A stretch of DNA of 64,000 nt from Echeneis naucrates (lineage: Eukaryota; Chordata; Actinopteri; Carangiformes; Echeneidae): NCBI RefSeq assembly GCF_900963305.1, contig NC_042531.1, positions 7,909,480 through 7,973,479 on the forward strand, written 5' to 3'. The position numbers and the translations under genes are program-made. Below are positions 39,062 through 50,489 of this stretch, in pieces. The notes under the pieces are model-generated. The model saw nothing but the letters and a program-made list of their open reading frames with translations, made no database searches and was not told the origin of the DNA. How positions within the stretch are numbered: the stretch's first letter is position 1; every line of letters starts with the position of its first letter.

Positions 39062-42000
39062 TCATTGCCAAGTAAACCCAAGTCGTCTCTTTGCTTCTTG
39101 AATATCTACAGCTTCATGAAGCTTTTTAATGTCCTGGGTGACACCAGAGACATATTTGGGCATCTGAGCACCACTACAGTCTTGAACAAGGTAGCTAGGC
39201 CTGACTCCACTGAAAACGGGACCATGCCCTCCTCCGATGCCCTCCCTGGCTGCTTTACGAAGTGGAAAGATGTTTCTTTGAGCGTCCGATGCTGCGTTGA
39301 TGACTTGCTGTGAATACTGGTGAAACTTGTTTTCTTCCTCAGCAACAATGCAGCCGATCTTTGCTTCAAACTCGTGTTCCTCTTTCCTCACCTGCTGATG
39401 TCTTGCCATTTTTGCAACCTGTGTATGGAAAAATTAAAGTTAACTTTAAAAACACTACCGTTGGAGGAAAATGGCTATAACTATCACGCCCCTCACAACA
39501 TGGTTGAAACAGCTGTGGCCTTACCATTTGCGTGGCATTAAAATCTTGGACAGTCTTTTCTTGCTCTAAGGTCCTTTGAGCTTTCAGTTGTTGCTTCTCA
39601 GAAAATATCCTGTCCGCCTCTTTCTTGGCCAGAAGCACATCTCGCATCGTCTGTTGCTCTACTTTGTCCTTCTGCTCCTTCTCTTGTCTCTGGTGAAAGA
39701 GTTTTGCAGGTTTGATAACAGTTTGGTAGCTGCAGCTGGACAAACCACACCAACTGGATTTCACCAAAACATTGTATGACTCTGCTTCGAAAACTAATAT
39801 AAAATGGAGAGGAAATGTATTCATGAACAATTTACAATATTAATTTGGTTGCGGAATCCGAAGTTGCGTTACCTTGAATTGTCTATGTGCTGCGATCGCC
39901 TTCAGCATTGCAGCCCTCTTCGCCGCCTCCTCCTTTTGTTGTTGTGCCTGCTTTGCATCTCGTTCAGCGACAGCCTTGGCAATCCTCTGCTCATCGCTGA
40001 CAGCCTGCTCCTGCTGTGTTACTGCAAGTTTGTTCATGATCTTCTCTCTGTGCATCTGGGCTTCCCTGAAAAATAACACAAGTGTTGTTCTGTGTCTGCA
40101 AGGAGTTGTATGAAAATAAGCCGGATCTTACCTAAGAAGCTCAGCTTCTCTGGCTTTCCTTAACGTCATCATTTTTTGTTTGGTAGAGAGGAAAAGTTTC
40201 CTTTGCTCCTCGTCAGCCTCTTGTTTTCGTGCCTCTGCAGCTCTTATGAAGTCTTTGTCGTCGAGATGTTTCTGTAAATAGAGGGTGTGGAACATTAAAC
40301 TTACTTTAGAAAGTAAGGATACAAATCCCACAAGCGTTGCTATCATCCTACCAGGTGAGCTTGCATCAGGTTTCTCTTCTGCTCTACTTGTCGTTCTTCC
40401 TCCATTCTCTGCTCCCACTGATAGATTTCATGAAGGTCCTGGATTTTTTCTCTGTCCTTCTTATTTTCTGCCTTTTCCTGCTCTCTTGCCAACTCGTGTT
40501 CCTTAATTCTAAAGGAGAGATTTAATTTTCTCATGTGAAACAAAGTATTCACATCCAGGCTGCGTTATTAGACTTTACTATGGTACCATCACTGCACTTG
40601 TAAAAACAGGATGTAAATTTTTCCCATTACAAACATTCCATGATGAAAACATTGCAACAGCCTGATCAAACCTTGTCTGATGTGAGACTCACTGTTTTTT
40701 CAGGTCCTCTGCCACAGCCAGTCTCTTAATCTTCTTCTGATGTGCTTTCTCCTGCTCCTCTCTTAGAGCTGCATCCTTTCTGGTCTTTACCGTCTCCATG
40801 AAGTGTTTGTCCATATCTTTTTGTGCATTTTTTATTCTTTGCTTTAGCTCAATCTGGGCCTCCCTCTCCTTCAGCACTTCTGTCAGCAAGAGTGCACGCT
40901 GCAGAAAAAGTGAAAATCATTCATTATCCACAAAATCTGAATGCACAGATAGCCTTGGGGACAGTGATGCTGAAGCAATACTAACATGTAATCCTTTGAC
41001 CCGGTCGGTTTGATAATACAGCTGAGTCTTTGCTTTTTCAATGGCCTCTTTACGCGTTTGTTCCTGGTATTTGGCTTCCTCTATATCAATCAGTTTTCTT
41101 TTCTCCTCTTCAATCTGCTCTCGAATCTTCTTTGCCTCCAGCTTCTTTTGCCTTTGACCCTTTCAGTATGAACACGTAAACAACATAAGATAGCTTCCGA
41201 GTCACTTGAGGATATTCTGCTTTTTAATACCTCAGAAGCACATCTAGTACTATTTACAAAAACCCTCCATAGGCAACTCACAGCGATGGTATTGGACCAC
41301 AGTTTCACTGCCTCTTTTGATTGCAAGTGCAGGGCTTCTCTTTGGTTTGCTGCCTCTCTCATTCTCTCCTTATCTCTATTAACTCGGTTCAGTTCATCTT
41401 GAATTCGCCGCCATTCAGCCTTGCTTAAAACTGTCACTTGTCGGAGATCAGGTGGCTGGATCATCCTGCTGGCTCCCTCTGCTGAAGACGCTATTAAAAA
41501 GGGAGAAAATCACCCCAGGAAGACCTCCTGAATATTAATTGCTGCGATGAAACACAGTCCGCCATCAACAGTTTTCATAATCCAGGTAGCTGAGGACTGT
41601 CCAGATAATAAACTAATAACAGACACTTATGAAATTATATAGAAGTTAATTCCTTATTTGCATATGATATGCATGCATATGATATGTGCTCAGAATTAAA
41701 TGAAAAAGTTTTTTCCATTATTATACATTTGCATTTAGCTGATATGCGGCCAAAAGCTTGACCAAGTTACTGACAAGAAAAAGTGCTGGACCAGTCTTCC
41801 TTGTTATAGTTAAATATTGTTAAATTCACTGTCCCCTAATTATGTGATGCTGTGATTTTAAACATATTCTTGAGTTTTAATATATATGCATGCATCCAAA
41901 ACTGTCCATTGAAAACTGAATCATGATCATGATCATGGAACATATCCTGAAATGCACAATCGTTACGTGTCTGACGGAAAATTAAATGCAGCGTTTGATT

Positions 42001-42078
42001 TAAACATGACAATAAGTGGTGACAGCAGCCCAACATGACTGTGTCGGAAGTTTGTTTTCTTTTAAAAGCAGTCGACAT
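39062..42078 (-). CDS. cfap210: Cilia- and flagella-associated protein 210 (CCDC173)
   Basis: A coiled-coil microtubule inner protein that lies inside the doublet microtubules of motile cilia. Exons in transcript order: first exon from the ATG at 42078 (end uncertain, 42024 or 41967), then 41282-41490, 40986-41159, 40693-40898, 40352-40508, 40132-40271, 39873-40065, 39525-39689, 39062-39418. The protein is about 551-570 residues (human about 552). Diagnostic blocks are PPDLRQVTVLSKAEWRRIQ, LIDIEEAKYQ, AIEKAKTQLYYQTDRVKG and LLLTEVLKEREAQIE. It is almost wholly charged helix (Glu/Lys/Arg/Gln heptads) and ends RRLGFTWQ. The 5' UTR region carries a perfect X-box at 42273. The first-exon donor is weak in every option, so the first 20-40 residues are uncertain. 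Confidence 0.92.
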
Positions 42079-42272
42079 GTTGTCTGTCCCTCCGTTCAGC
42101 TCGACCCAAAGCTCTCACCACTTTTACTGCAGCCTCTCCGTCGGCCGTGCTGAACCACCGATGTCATGTCAGTTTGATGTTTCTACTTTAACTAAACAAA
42201 AACAAGCAGAAATAATAAACCGCTCCTGAAACTTCGACTCCACCTGACGCGGTACGCGGAGTTTGTTGCGCT

Positions 42273-42285
42273 GTTACCAAGCAAC
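42273..42285 (+). promoter_or_regulatory. Perfect RFX X-box upstream of cfap210
   Basis: GTTACC-A-AGCAAC fits the consensus GTNRCC(N0-3)RGYAAC at every base, 195 bases before the cfap210 ATG. A CCAAT box follows at 42292-42296. RFX2/RFX3 acting through such sites drive motile-cilium genes. Confidence 0.72.
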
Positions 42286-44459
42286 GGCTGGACCAATCGG
42301 AGGCCGGTACGCTGTGTGTTTATTATTACTGCAGGTTAAAGACCACTTTGAATCAATGTTCATAAAAATAATATAGGAACTTCAAAATATATTGGTAAAC
42401 ACACTAATTGGGCCTCTAGAGTCGTTTTTGTGAGAAAATTTGACTTCGCATCCGAAAAAGCTAAAACGGAAGTGACGTAGCCAGAGGGCGCGCAGTTAAC
42501 CTGGACAATAGGAAAACAAACAACAACAAAAAAAAGACAATAGGAAAACAATGGATCCTGATTTCAGTTTAGACGCAGAAGAAACGTTACATGTGTACCA
42601 TTACACACATGAGGGACCGCAGCCCGAAAACTAGAGTCTGTTATCCGCCCCAGAGAGCAGGACAGGAGGTGTTAGCTTGTGTAATGTTGCGCAGATTAGC
42701 AACTGCAGAAAAAAATCAGCATCCTCAGCATCCTCCGTCTGTAGTTTTCATTTACACCCTGAACTAGGAAACAGAAATATTGTTTGTTTGTTTTTTTATT
42801 ACAAATATGATATATATCTACTTTATTTATCCTGAGGGAAATTGACATACATCCATCATTCGTATTTTCCATATATGAATTAGGATAGTAAAGTACATAA
42901 TAATGCTGATTGTTCAGCAGATTTGTAAAACTCAACCGGAGCCTGCTTCGGACAGCTGAGCTGAGGAGGCTGTGTGCACCGAAGGGTCTTACTTTGGCAT
43001 CCCAAATTGAGCTCCATCAGATTGCTTGGGTGATAATCCTCCGTTATAAAGGGTCTTTTGTTTTAGCTAATACAACTGTGAAGTCTCTTCGGCTGCACAA
43101 AACGCACCCAAGCACGGAAGATAGCGGTGTTTTTGTTTTTTTGTTTCGTTTTTTTTTTAGCTTTTAGGAAGCCGGTGGACTCGATGTCCTGACAGGCTAG
43201 AGTTTGTGCAACCTCCACAAATGGAATAATTTACTACCATAATGATAAATGAATCCAATACAACACCACTGAAAACATCCTGACTCCATAAGATGGCCGC
43301 TCAGACTGATAACTGCTCCCACACCGAGCCCAGCATACAGCTCCCTCTGCCTACGTCATATGACGCGGTGTTTTTAGAGGCTTAGCTCAAAACTCACTTT
43401 TTGGACTAAATTTGCACTCTTATCTATTGAAAAAAAAAGCAAATTCATTTTTAAATCATGATAATTGTGGGTTTTTTTTTAAATTATAAATCATTCTTAA
43501 AAAATATTTTCCCTACTTCTTCCCTCCTGTTCAAATGATCATCGAAACTGACTAACCTGAGCAGAATAGGCACGAAGTTCGCTCATAGCACAGAGAGGGG
43601 GAGACATTTAGACTCATTTAGCCAGGCCCGTTTTACTCATCAACATGTTTCTACAGGTTCTTATTAAAAGCCTGTGCTTTTGTTTTGTCCTCCTACTCTT
43701 AATTAGGTCAACCTGAGTCCATCACATCTGGTTTAGAGTGACATATAGACACCGTCATTGCATAGATTTTACAGTCTAAAGTTCAAACAGATATGATTTC
43801 ACTGTGATAGGCAGGTTAACATGCTTAGCCAACCTGTCATGTGCAGCCTAATGAGTGAGATAATGAACAACATCTATTGAATTAAGACTCAGTTGAGAAA
43901 TGAAAACGAACTCACCTGACCTGATAACTGTTAAATGCAAAAAACAAAAAGAGTTGTTGGCCATTTTGACTGTGCACTGAAGTGCTTTGGTGACCATCAG
44001 ATGATTGACACAAGTGTCCCTAAATGAGGCTTACTAAGTTAAACAAAACTAAGCATAATGGCAAAGAAAACCCAAAATGCAATGTCTCCATATGAGGATG
44101 CAGGGTCTTAAGAGGTCAAGGGATTAACTCATATTTGATCAAAAACACATCAAAAGCTTCATACTAGTTAATTGTGAGTCACACCAGACGTCTGGTTTCA
44201 GCATAGCATTACTTTTGTCTTGAATGCTGAAAGCCTACTTATCCTACAATGAGCAAAAAGCACTTTGAGTTTCCTTATGTAGGTCCTGTACTTAATGATT
44301 TTGATGCTTGTAGTCCTCGTGCTGATAAAACCATCGTGCATTTAGTTAAGTGCCTTTTTAAATGGAGAGCTTGTGCTTGGAGTCAGTGTGCTTTTTGTAA
44401 GATTTCTAGTTGTCTGCAGTAAACTTAGCTGAACTCTTCCCCCATGTGTTCATCATCTT

Positions 44460-45110
44460 TTTTTCTTTTTTTTTCAAAGTTTTACTGAAAAACGTTATCA
44501 ATTACAATCATCAACAACTGACATACTGGCAGTGCAGAACAAATTCGCCTTCTTAGCTAAAAAAAAAAAGTACTAAACAAATAATAGGCAAACAAAGATG
44601 GTTACATAAGTACATAAATAAATGTTTTTAGTTTAGAATAAAAATGCAGTGAAGATCACAATTCTCTAAATAGTTCTTGAATTATAGTCATATTGTGAAT
44701 ACATTTCTTATTGTCAATTATTTTATACATTCGAGGTAGTTCTTAAAGTCAAGCTGGAAAACTGGAAAGGAAGGTCGACATTTTGTAGATGTTAAATTTC
44801 GCTAAAATCCTCAGATTAATGAGATGCTGATTTTTTTTTTTTATTATCATTACACAATAACACATCTTTCGCTTCCAATTTAATTGAAACGTTGGTTTGT
44901 GGGGTGATGTTCTCAAATTCTTTCCAAAACTTTAGGGAAAACCGACATTAGAAAAAAGAAGTGCGATTTATTCTTCCTCAGCGTTACAGAATTCACCTTC
45001 AACATCAATACTGACAGACTGACTTGGCAGATCTATGTTAGTGGGATAAATATTATGTACGACTTTATGTTGAACTGAGTTTTTTTCCAGTTTTGTCAGA
45101 GATGGGAGGT
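44460..45110 (-). mobile_element. L1/Tx1-like LINE, degenerate 3' end of the reverse-transcriptase frame
   Basis: Translated on the minus strand in more than one frame, it shows the C-terminal zone of L1-type ORF2: HKVVHNIYPTN, a FCNAEEE zinc-knuckle remnant, FWKEFEN and INLRILAKFNIYK, followed by PSFPVFQLDFKNYLE. In-frame stops and frame changes show it is dead, and only this 5'-truncated end is present. It ends about 190 bases before the phgdh ATG. Confidence 0.72.
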
Positions 45111-45303
45111 CCACCGGCCCAGCTGAGGCCGAGGCAGCGTCAGAGCAGGCGGGCTCAGTGCTGAGAGAGGAGGGGGGGGGGCGGCCCAAAGCCGGGACAA
45201 CCATTCAAAACCAGCAGAGGGAAAAGCAGCTCCCGGTGTCCATCACCACCTCACCAAGGCACCAGCCACTCAACACGACTTATCCGCCCGCACCAACTCC
45301 AAG
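45110..45303 (+). promoter_or_regulatory. phgdh proximal promoter and 5' UTR
   Basis: GC-rich sequence with a G9 run (about 45172-45181) and no TATA box, bounded on the left by the LINE remnant. The transcript start was not located. Confidence 0.45.
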
Positions 45304-48300
45304 ATGGCCCCGATCTCCATCCGAAGCGTCCTGATCAGTGAGAGCGTGGACCCCCGCTGCAGGACCATCCTGGAGGAGAACGGCATCCGAGTGTCCGAGA
45401 GGCACAACATGAGAAACGACGAGCTGATCGCCGAGATAAAGGTCAGCTCGGCGCACTGCATTGATATTAAGCACGTTTACTGGCCCGGAGGTGTCGTCGC
45501 GTTAGCTCCGGCCGTTTTCCAGCCTGGTGTCGCTTCACTTGTCTTGGGGGAAGTGTTTGAACAGAGAAGCCGAGCTTCCCTTTTCGTCTGTAGACGGTTT
45601 GATGGAGGGCGTCCACGCTTGGATTTGACCCTCCGATCTCTCGCTGTTTGCTCGCATTTGACCGCACATGTCAAGGTGTTTGATTTGAAGTTAGCACCGC
45701 CCCGCCGGGAAGCTGATGCAACTCATCCCTGAATTTGCTAGTTCTGCCATCACTGCCACATGTTTACCAAAGTCTGACTGCCACAGAGGCAAACATTTGC
45801 TTTCAACAAAACGAATTTGGCGGATTGGAAAAAACGGGGGAGCATTTCTGATGTCTTCATACAAACTGAGTGGATAGAGTCACTCCCACGTTCATTGTTT
45901 GACTCTGGACAAAAATGAGATGTGGCCCCGTTTAAGCTCCATCCTTCCTCTATTTCCTCTCCTTGTTGTTGTTGTTGTTGTTGTTGTTGTTTTCTTTGAA
46001 TTTTTCACAATGTTTGACAATGAAACATAATTAATGTTAGCACATCTTATTTACAGGCTGGTCAAATGTGAATGTTGCTAACAGTCTGACTGAGTGATCA
46101 GGTTACAGCCCTGATTAGTCATAACAATGTCACACCTTTTTGCTGATGGGCCAAGTATTACATTTCCCTCACTGCTCAAAACCTATGCTTTTGCAACTAG
46201 AGTAACTGAATTTCTTTATACCAAACTGGCATATTTCATTGAACAAAGTAAAGTGTGCTGAGGGATCCTACAAGATTTGTTCGTTTGCTGCTTTTTATTG
46301 TTGCTAATTCAGCCTTGATGAGATCAACCTCAGACACAAATCACCTTGACATCAACAATGTATCTTTCTCTCTCTCCTAGGACTATGATGGCTTGGTTGT
46401 TAGGTCTGCAACCAAAGTAACGGCTGACATTATTAATGCTGCTAATAATCTCAAAATCATTGGCAGAGCTGGAACCGGTGTGGACAATGTGGATGTTGAT
46501 GCTGCTACCAAAAAGGGTATTATTGTCATGAAGTAAGTCCCTTGTTTTGTCTTTGCACAAATTTGAATAATGCCGTATTGTCCGCTAACTGTAGATTGTT
46601 TTCTGCAGCACGCCAAGTGGTAACACGATCAGCGCTGCAGAGCTGACATGTGCCCTGCTGATGAGCCTCTCGAGGCAAGACGAATCATGTCCTCATGAGC
46701 TGTTGTCATTATGCTCAGTCTTTTGGTTTGTGCATAAACAGGATAAAATGAACAAGTCTGTGTGTTTTCAGAAATGTGCCTCAAGCTGCAATGTCAATGA
46801 AGCAAGGGAAGTGGGATCGCAAAAAGGTTAGTGGGCATTTTGGTCTTCTCCTAGCTGCTGTTTGAATGAGTGTTTGTGGTTGGCACACAAAGCAAATGTT
46901 AGTTTTGCATGGCTGACTCCACTGTTCATCCAGTTGGGAATAATCAGCTGTGACACTTGTATCTGTGCAGCTTTGGATATTGTCATTTGTATGTTTTGTT
47001 TTGAATTTTGCAGTTCATGGGTGCAGAGCTGTTTGGAAAAGTGCTTGGAATAGTTGGACTTGGAAGAATAGGAAAAGAAGTTGCCTCAAGAATGCAATCA
47101 TTTGGCATGAAGGCAAGTAAAAAAGATTAGAAGGTGACAGATGTTCTGTCTTATCAGACTTCTCAGTGTTTGATTGTTCTGTAACATTTAGATGGAGCAA
47201 ACAGGTTGAGATAAATGTTTTTTCCTGTCAGACTATTGGTTATGATCCAATCACTCCACCAGAGGTGTCAGCCAGCTGGGGAGTAGAGCAGATGGCTCTG
47301 GAGCAGCTGTGGCCTCAATGTGACTATATTACTGTCCACACTCCCCTAATGCCCTCTACTGTGGGTATGTTTTACTGAGGCCCTCCTCACTGTGCAGCCG
47401 TGTAAAAACATGCCTAAATAGCACGCTATACCACAATATACTTGTACTAGCTTGTGGAATTAGCTTTTTATTTGTGTGTGTATATGTGTGTCTTTTCAAG
47501 GTCTGCTTAATGATGAAACATTTGCTAAATGCAAGAAAGGAGTGAAGGTTGTGAACTGTGCGCGAGGGGGTATCATTGACGAGGCTGCGCTCCTCAGAGC
47601 TTTGGAGTCTGGACAGTGTGGAGGCGCAGGACTGGACGTCTTTGTTGAGGCAAGATAACCACACTGTCTTGTCACCACAGCAAACTGCAGTAACAGCAGT
47701 TTGTTTTTACAAATCAAATTGCAGCCTTAAATCGGTCTTGAGTTATGATTGTTTTTGCTGTATTCATGCTTATATCCGGCGATAGGAGCCCCCTAAGGAC
47801 CATGCACTGGTGGATCATCCCAATGTGATCAGTTGTCCTCACCTGGGAGCCAGCACCAAGGAGGCTCAGGCACGCTGTGGGGAGGACATTGCCAAGCAGA
47901 TTGTTGACATGATCAAGGGCAAAAACCTATTTGGAGCAGTACGTTCTCCTCAATGTTCTCACCATGTGTTTTGTTGTTTCTTTAAATTAAATGCTTAGTC
48001 CAGCATGTATTGCACTTCCATGAAGTTTCACAGACTTGCATATAACATTTAAAAATGCTCAAAATGGGTGAAGCACAGCCTGTGGAAGTCCTGAAAATAG
48101 CTAAAGGATGAAAAATATTTCAGCAAATGAAATGTTTACTCGTGTGGATGTACAAGGGACTTATTACAAGCCTGCTATGAACACTTACACATTTATATTA
48201 TCATGTGTAAAATCAATTTAATTAATATTCTTTCATGATATTTCTATAAAAGCAACTGTCTATGTACGATGATTCAGTATCATCACATTCTCCTCAAGAC

Positions 48301-50489
48301 ATCATGGCCATCTGAGCCAGCTCATTGTCAGTAACCTGAACTTTGCAAGGCTTGGCTTCAGGGACTATTGCTTATGCAAAAATTCCAGATAGACTTTAAA
48401 CCATCTTTTAAAAACCAAAAAAATCTAGATAAATGTCAAAGCATTGTCAATCTAATATGGATAACTCTGGTAAAGACCTTCAAGGGGGGGAAAAAAAAAA
48501 TTCCATTGTGAGTGGTGCTAAAACAAATTGTGTGATTCCATTCTGAACGTAAATGTCTTTGCAGGTGAATGCACAGGTTCTGGCGAGCACCTTCTCCCTG
48601 GAATCTCACAAGCTTATTAAACTTGCAGAAGCTGTTGGAGCTGTGCTGCAGTCATGCACAGCTAAACAAGAATACAGTCAAATCCAAGTTAATACTGAAG
48701 GTAAAGAAAATAAACCGGTTTGTTTTATCCCTGTGCTTAATTTGGAATCATGGGAAGAAATTATTACAATGATTATGTTTTCTGCCAAGTGCTTTGAAGC
48801 TGAAAGCGAAATAGGTCTTATACACACCCTTGGCATTACCATTATATTTGCTAATTTCCCCACTTAGGGATTAATTAAATGTAATTTAATCTGATTTCCA
48901 TTTATGTTTCAGAATTTCCCTTCAGTGATTAATACAGTATTTCTGATTATGTCTTAACTGCATTCCCCATGAAAATAGGTGATTGCATGAAGTCCTCCAC
49001 TGGTTACATGACCTCAGCAGTGCTGGTTGGATTGTTAAATGGGGAATTTGGCTGCTGCCCGAACCTCATCAATGCACTGAGCCTGGCCAAGGAGTCTGGA
49101 ATCATGGTACAACGCTTTCACCTCTCTGTGACAAATGCCACCTGATGACCAGGAGCGTCTGAGGGTAATTTCATATCATCTGAATCTTCAGGTAAACCAG
49201 GCCCACTGTGAATCTGAGGGGGCTAAGGACGGTGTGTGTAGGGTGGAGGTTGTGACCAATACGTGCACCGTCAAAGCCACCGGTGCAGTTCAAGGTGGTG
49301 TGCCAGTGCTGCTGGAACTGGACGACAGTGTGTTCAGACAACCCGTCTCTCTTACTGGGAATCTCCTGTTCTTCAAAGCCCCTGCAAGTCCTCAGCTCCT
49401 GTCCTCAGTGGCCGGTGAGAAACTTTAGCCTAGTGCAGCTTTATTAAAGGGGAAAACCTCATAAAACTGAAGGTATTAAATCAATGCCACAGCAAATGGA
49501 TGCCGCTCTGTCTCAACACACATGATTTTTTTAAAGAAAATCTTTCTTGTTCCCCCCCATCTGTGATTTATACCTGCAGGGAAATGCTAATGCTTCATTT
49601 CAAGTGCGAAGACATTTTTCAAGCGTGTTGCATTGAAAAGCTACCAAACAAATGTGCAGCGTAACGATCAGTTTCACCACCACCAACAGCATTTTTTTTT
49701 TTTTTTTTTAAAGACCTGTTCAGAAATCAGTTCAGCACAATGGTGCAACCTCATGGTGAACATCTGTCTCTGCATTTGTCTCCATGTCATTTATATATTT
49801 CTAATAATGTTACAATTAATGTACAACATAAAATTTTAGGCTCAATTTTGTGCTCGTTTTAACACATTGAAACCATGTCATTCCAGACGTTCATGATTTG
49901 ACTTCGTATTTCTCCAACATCACTCACCTCACATGCTCCATTCTTACCCATTCATCAATGGGCAGAAAGGAATACAGTGTGTCTAATCCATCTGTTTCGG
50001 GATCATTAAATTATTATTGTTAGCTGTTGTTAGCTCCTCAAATATTGAATGAGACAAATAATAATTAATTATTTTATTTAACAGACAAACCACTGAAGTG
50101 ATCTTTGGAGTTAAGGCAAAATGGTCTGACTATCTTAAGAGTTACTGTTGGAATCTATTTTTAAAAGGAACACTTTTTTTTTTTTTTTTTGGTTTGGTTC
50201 TTTTTGTTTTTCATCTTAACTAGGATTTCAGTTTAAAATGCAGATGATACCAATGATACCGTTATGACTGAGTCAGTAACTTTATGCCTGCGTTAAATTC
50301 ACACATTTTCTCCTTCCCATTGTTCACTGTATAGGACTTCTGGCCGCAGAGGGAGCGGAGATTGAGTGTTTCAGCGCTCCCTCAGACCACACTGAGGATC
50401 GCTGGTATTGTGTGGGGGTGTCTTCTCTCCTACCAGACCTGGGTGCCTTGAAGCCTTTGGCTAAGGAAGCTGCACAGCTCACCATTTAA
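45304..50489 (+). CDS. phgdh: D-3-phosphoglycerate dehydrogenase
   Basis: First enzyme of the phosphorylated serine pathway: 3-phosphoglycerate plus NAD+ to 3-phosphohydroxypyruvate, in the cytosol. Twelve coding exons: 45304-45441, 46381-46532, 46609-46674, 46772-46826, 47014-47112, 47232-47364, 47501-47649, 47786-47938, 48565-48700, 48979-49106, 49192-49414, 50335-50489; 528 residues (human 533). Start [16 protein letters not shown]. Substrate loop [13 protein letters not shown]-binding GLGRIG at 152-157; catalytic Arg236 (NCARGG), Glu265 (EEPP) and His283 (CPHLGAS) all kept at the human numbering. Intervening and ACT-like regulatory regions fill the C-terminal third. Introns 3, 5 and 7 begin with GC instead of GT. 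Poly(A) signals at 50712 and 50731. Confidence 0.97.
45963..45991 (+). repeat. (TTG)n microsatellite in phgdh intron 1
   Basis: About nine uninterrupted TTG units. Confidence 0.9.

Larger units (their letters stand above)
42079..45303. other. Spacer between cfap210 and phgdh
   Basis: It holds the cfap210 promoter with its X-box, an ETS/CRE-like patch (CGGAAGTGACG at 42468-42478) followed by two 16-base direct repeats, a possible repeat fragment near 42815-42860 (TTTATCCTGAGGGAAATTGA), an L1-like LINE fragment (44460-45110) and the phgdh promoter. PHOSPHO2, expected near here from human order, was not found. Confidence 0.45.

Noticed and set aside
38918-39313. 131-codon plus-strand open frame (MYSVPPVKRQKRDV..)
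   Set aside because: Its second half lies antisense to the last exon of cfap210 and so is likely a shadow. The first 50 codons match no family I know and there is no supporting splice chain.
42910-43167. 85-codon plus-strand frame (MFSRFVKLNRSLLRTAELRR..)
   Set aside because: No family resemblance and no promoter or splice context; nearby sequence looks repeat-derived.
44968-45204. Minus-strand 78-codon frame as a gene
   Set aside because: Its C-terminal half is LINE ORF2 and its N-terminal half is read through the phgdh promoter.
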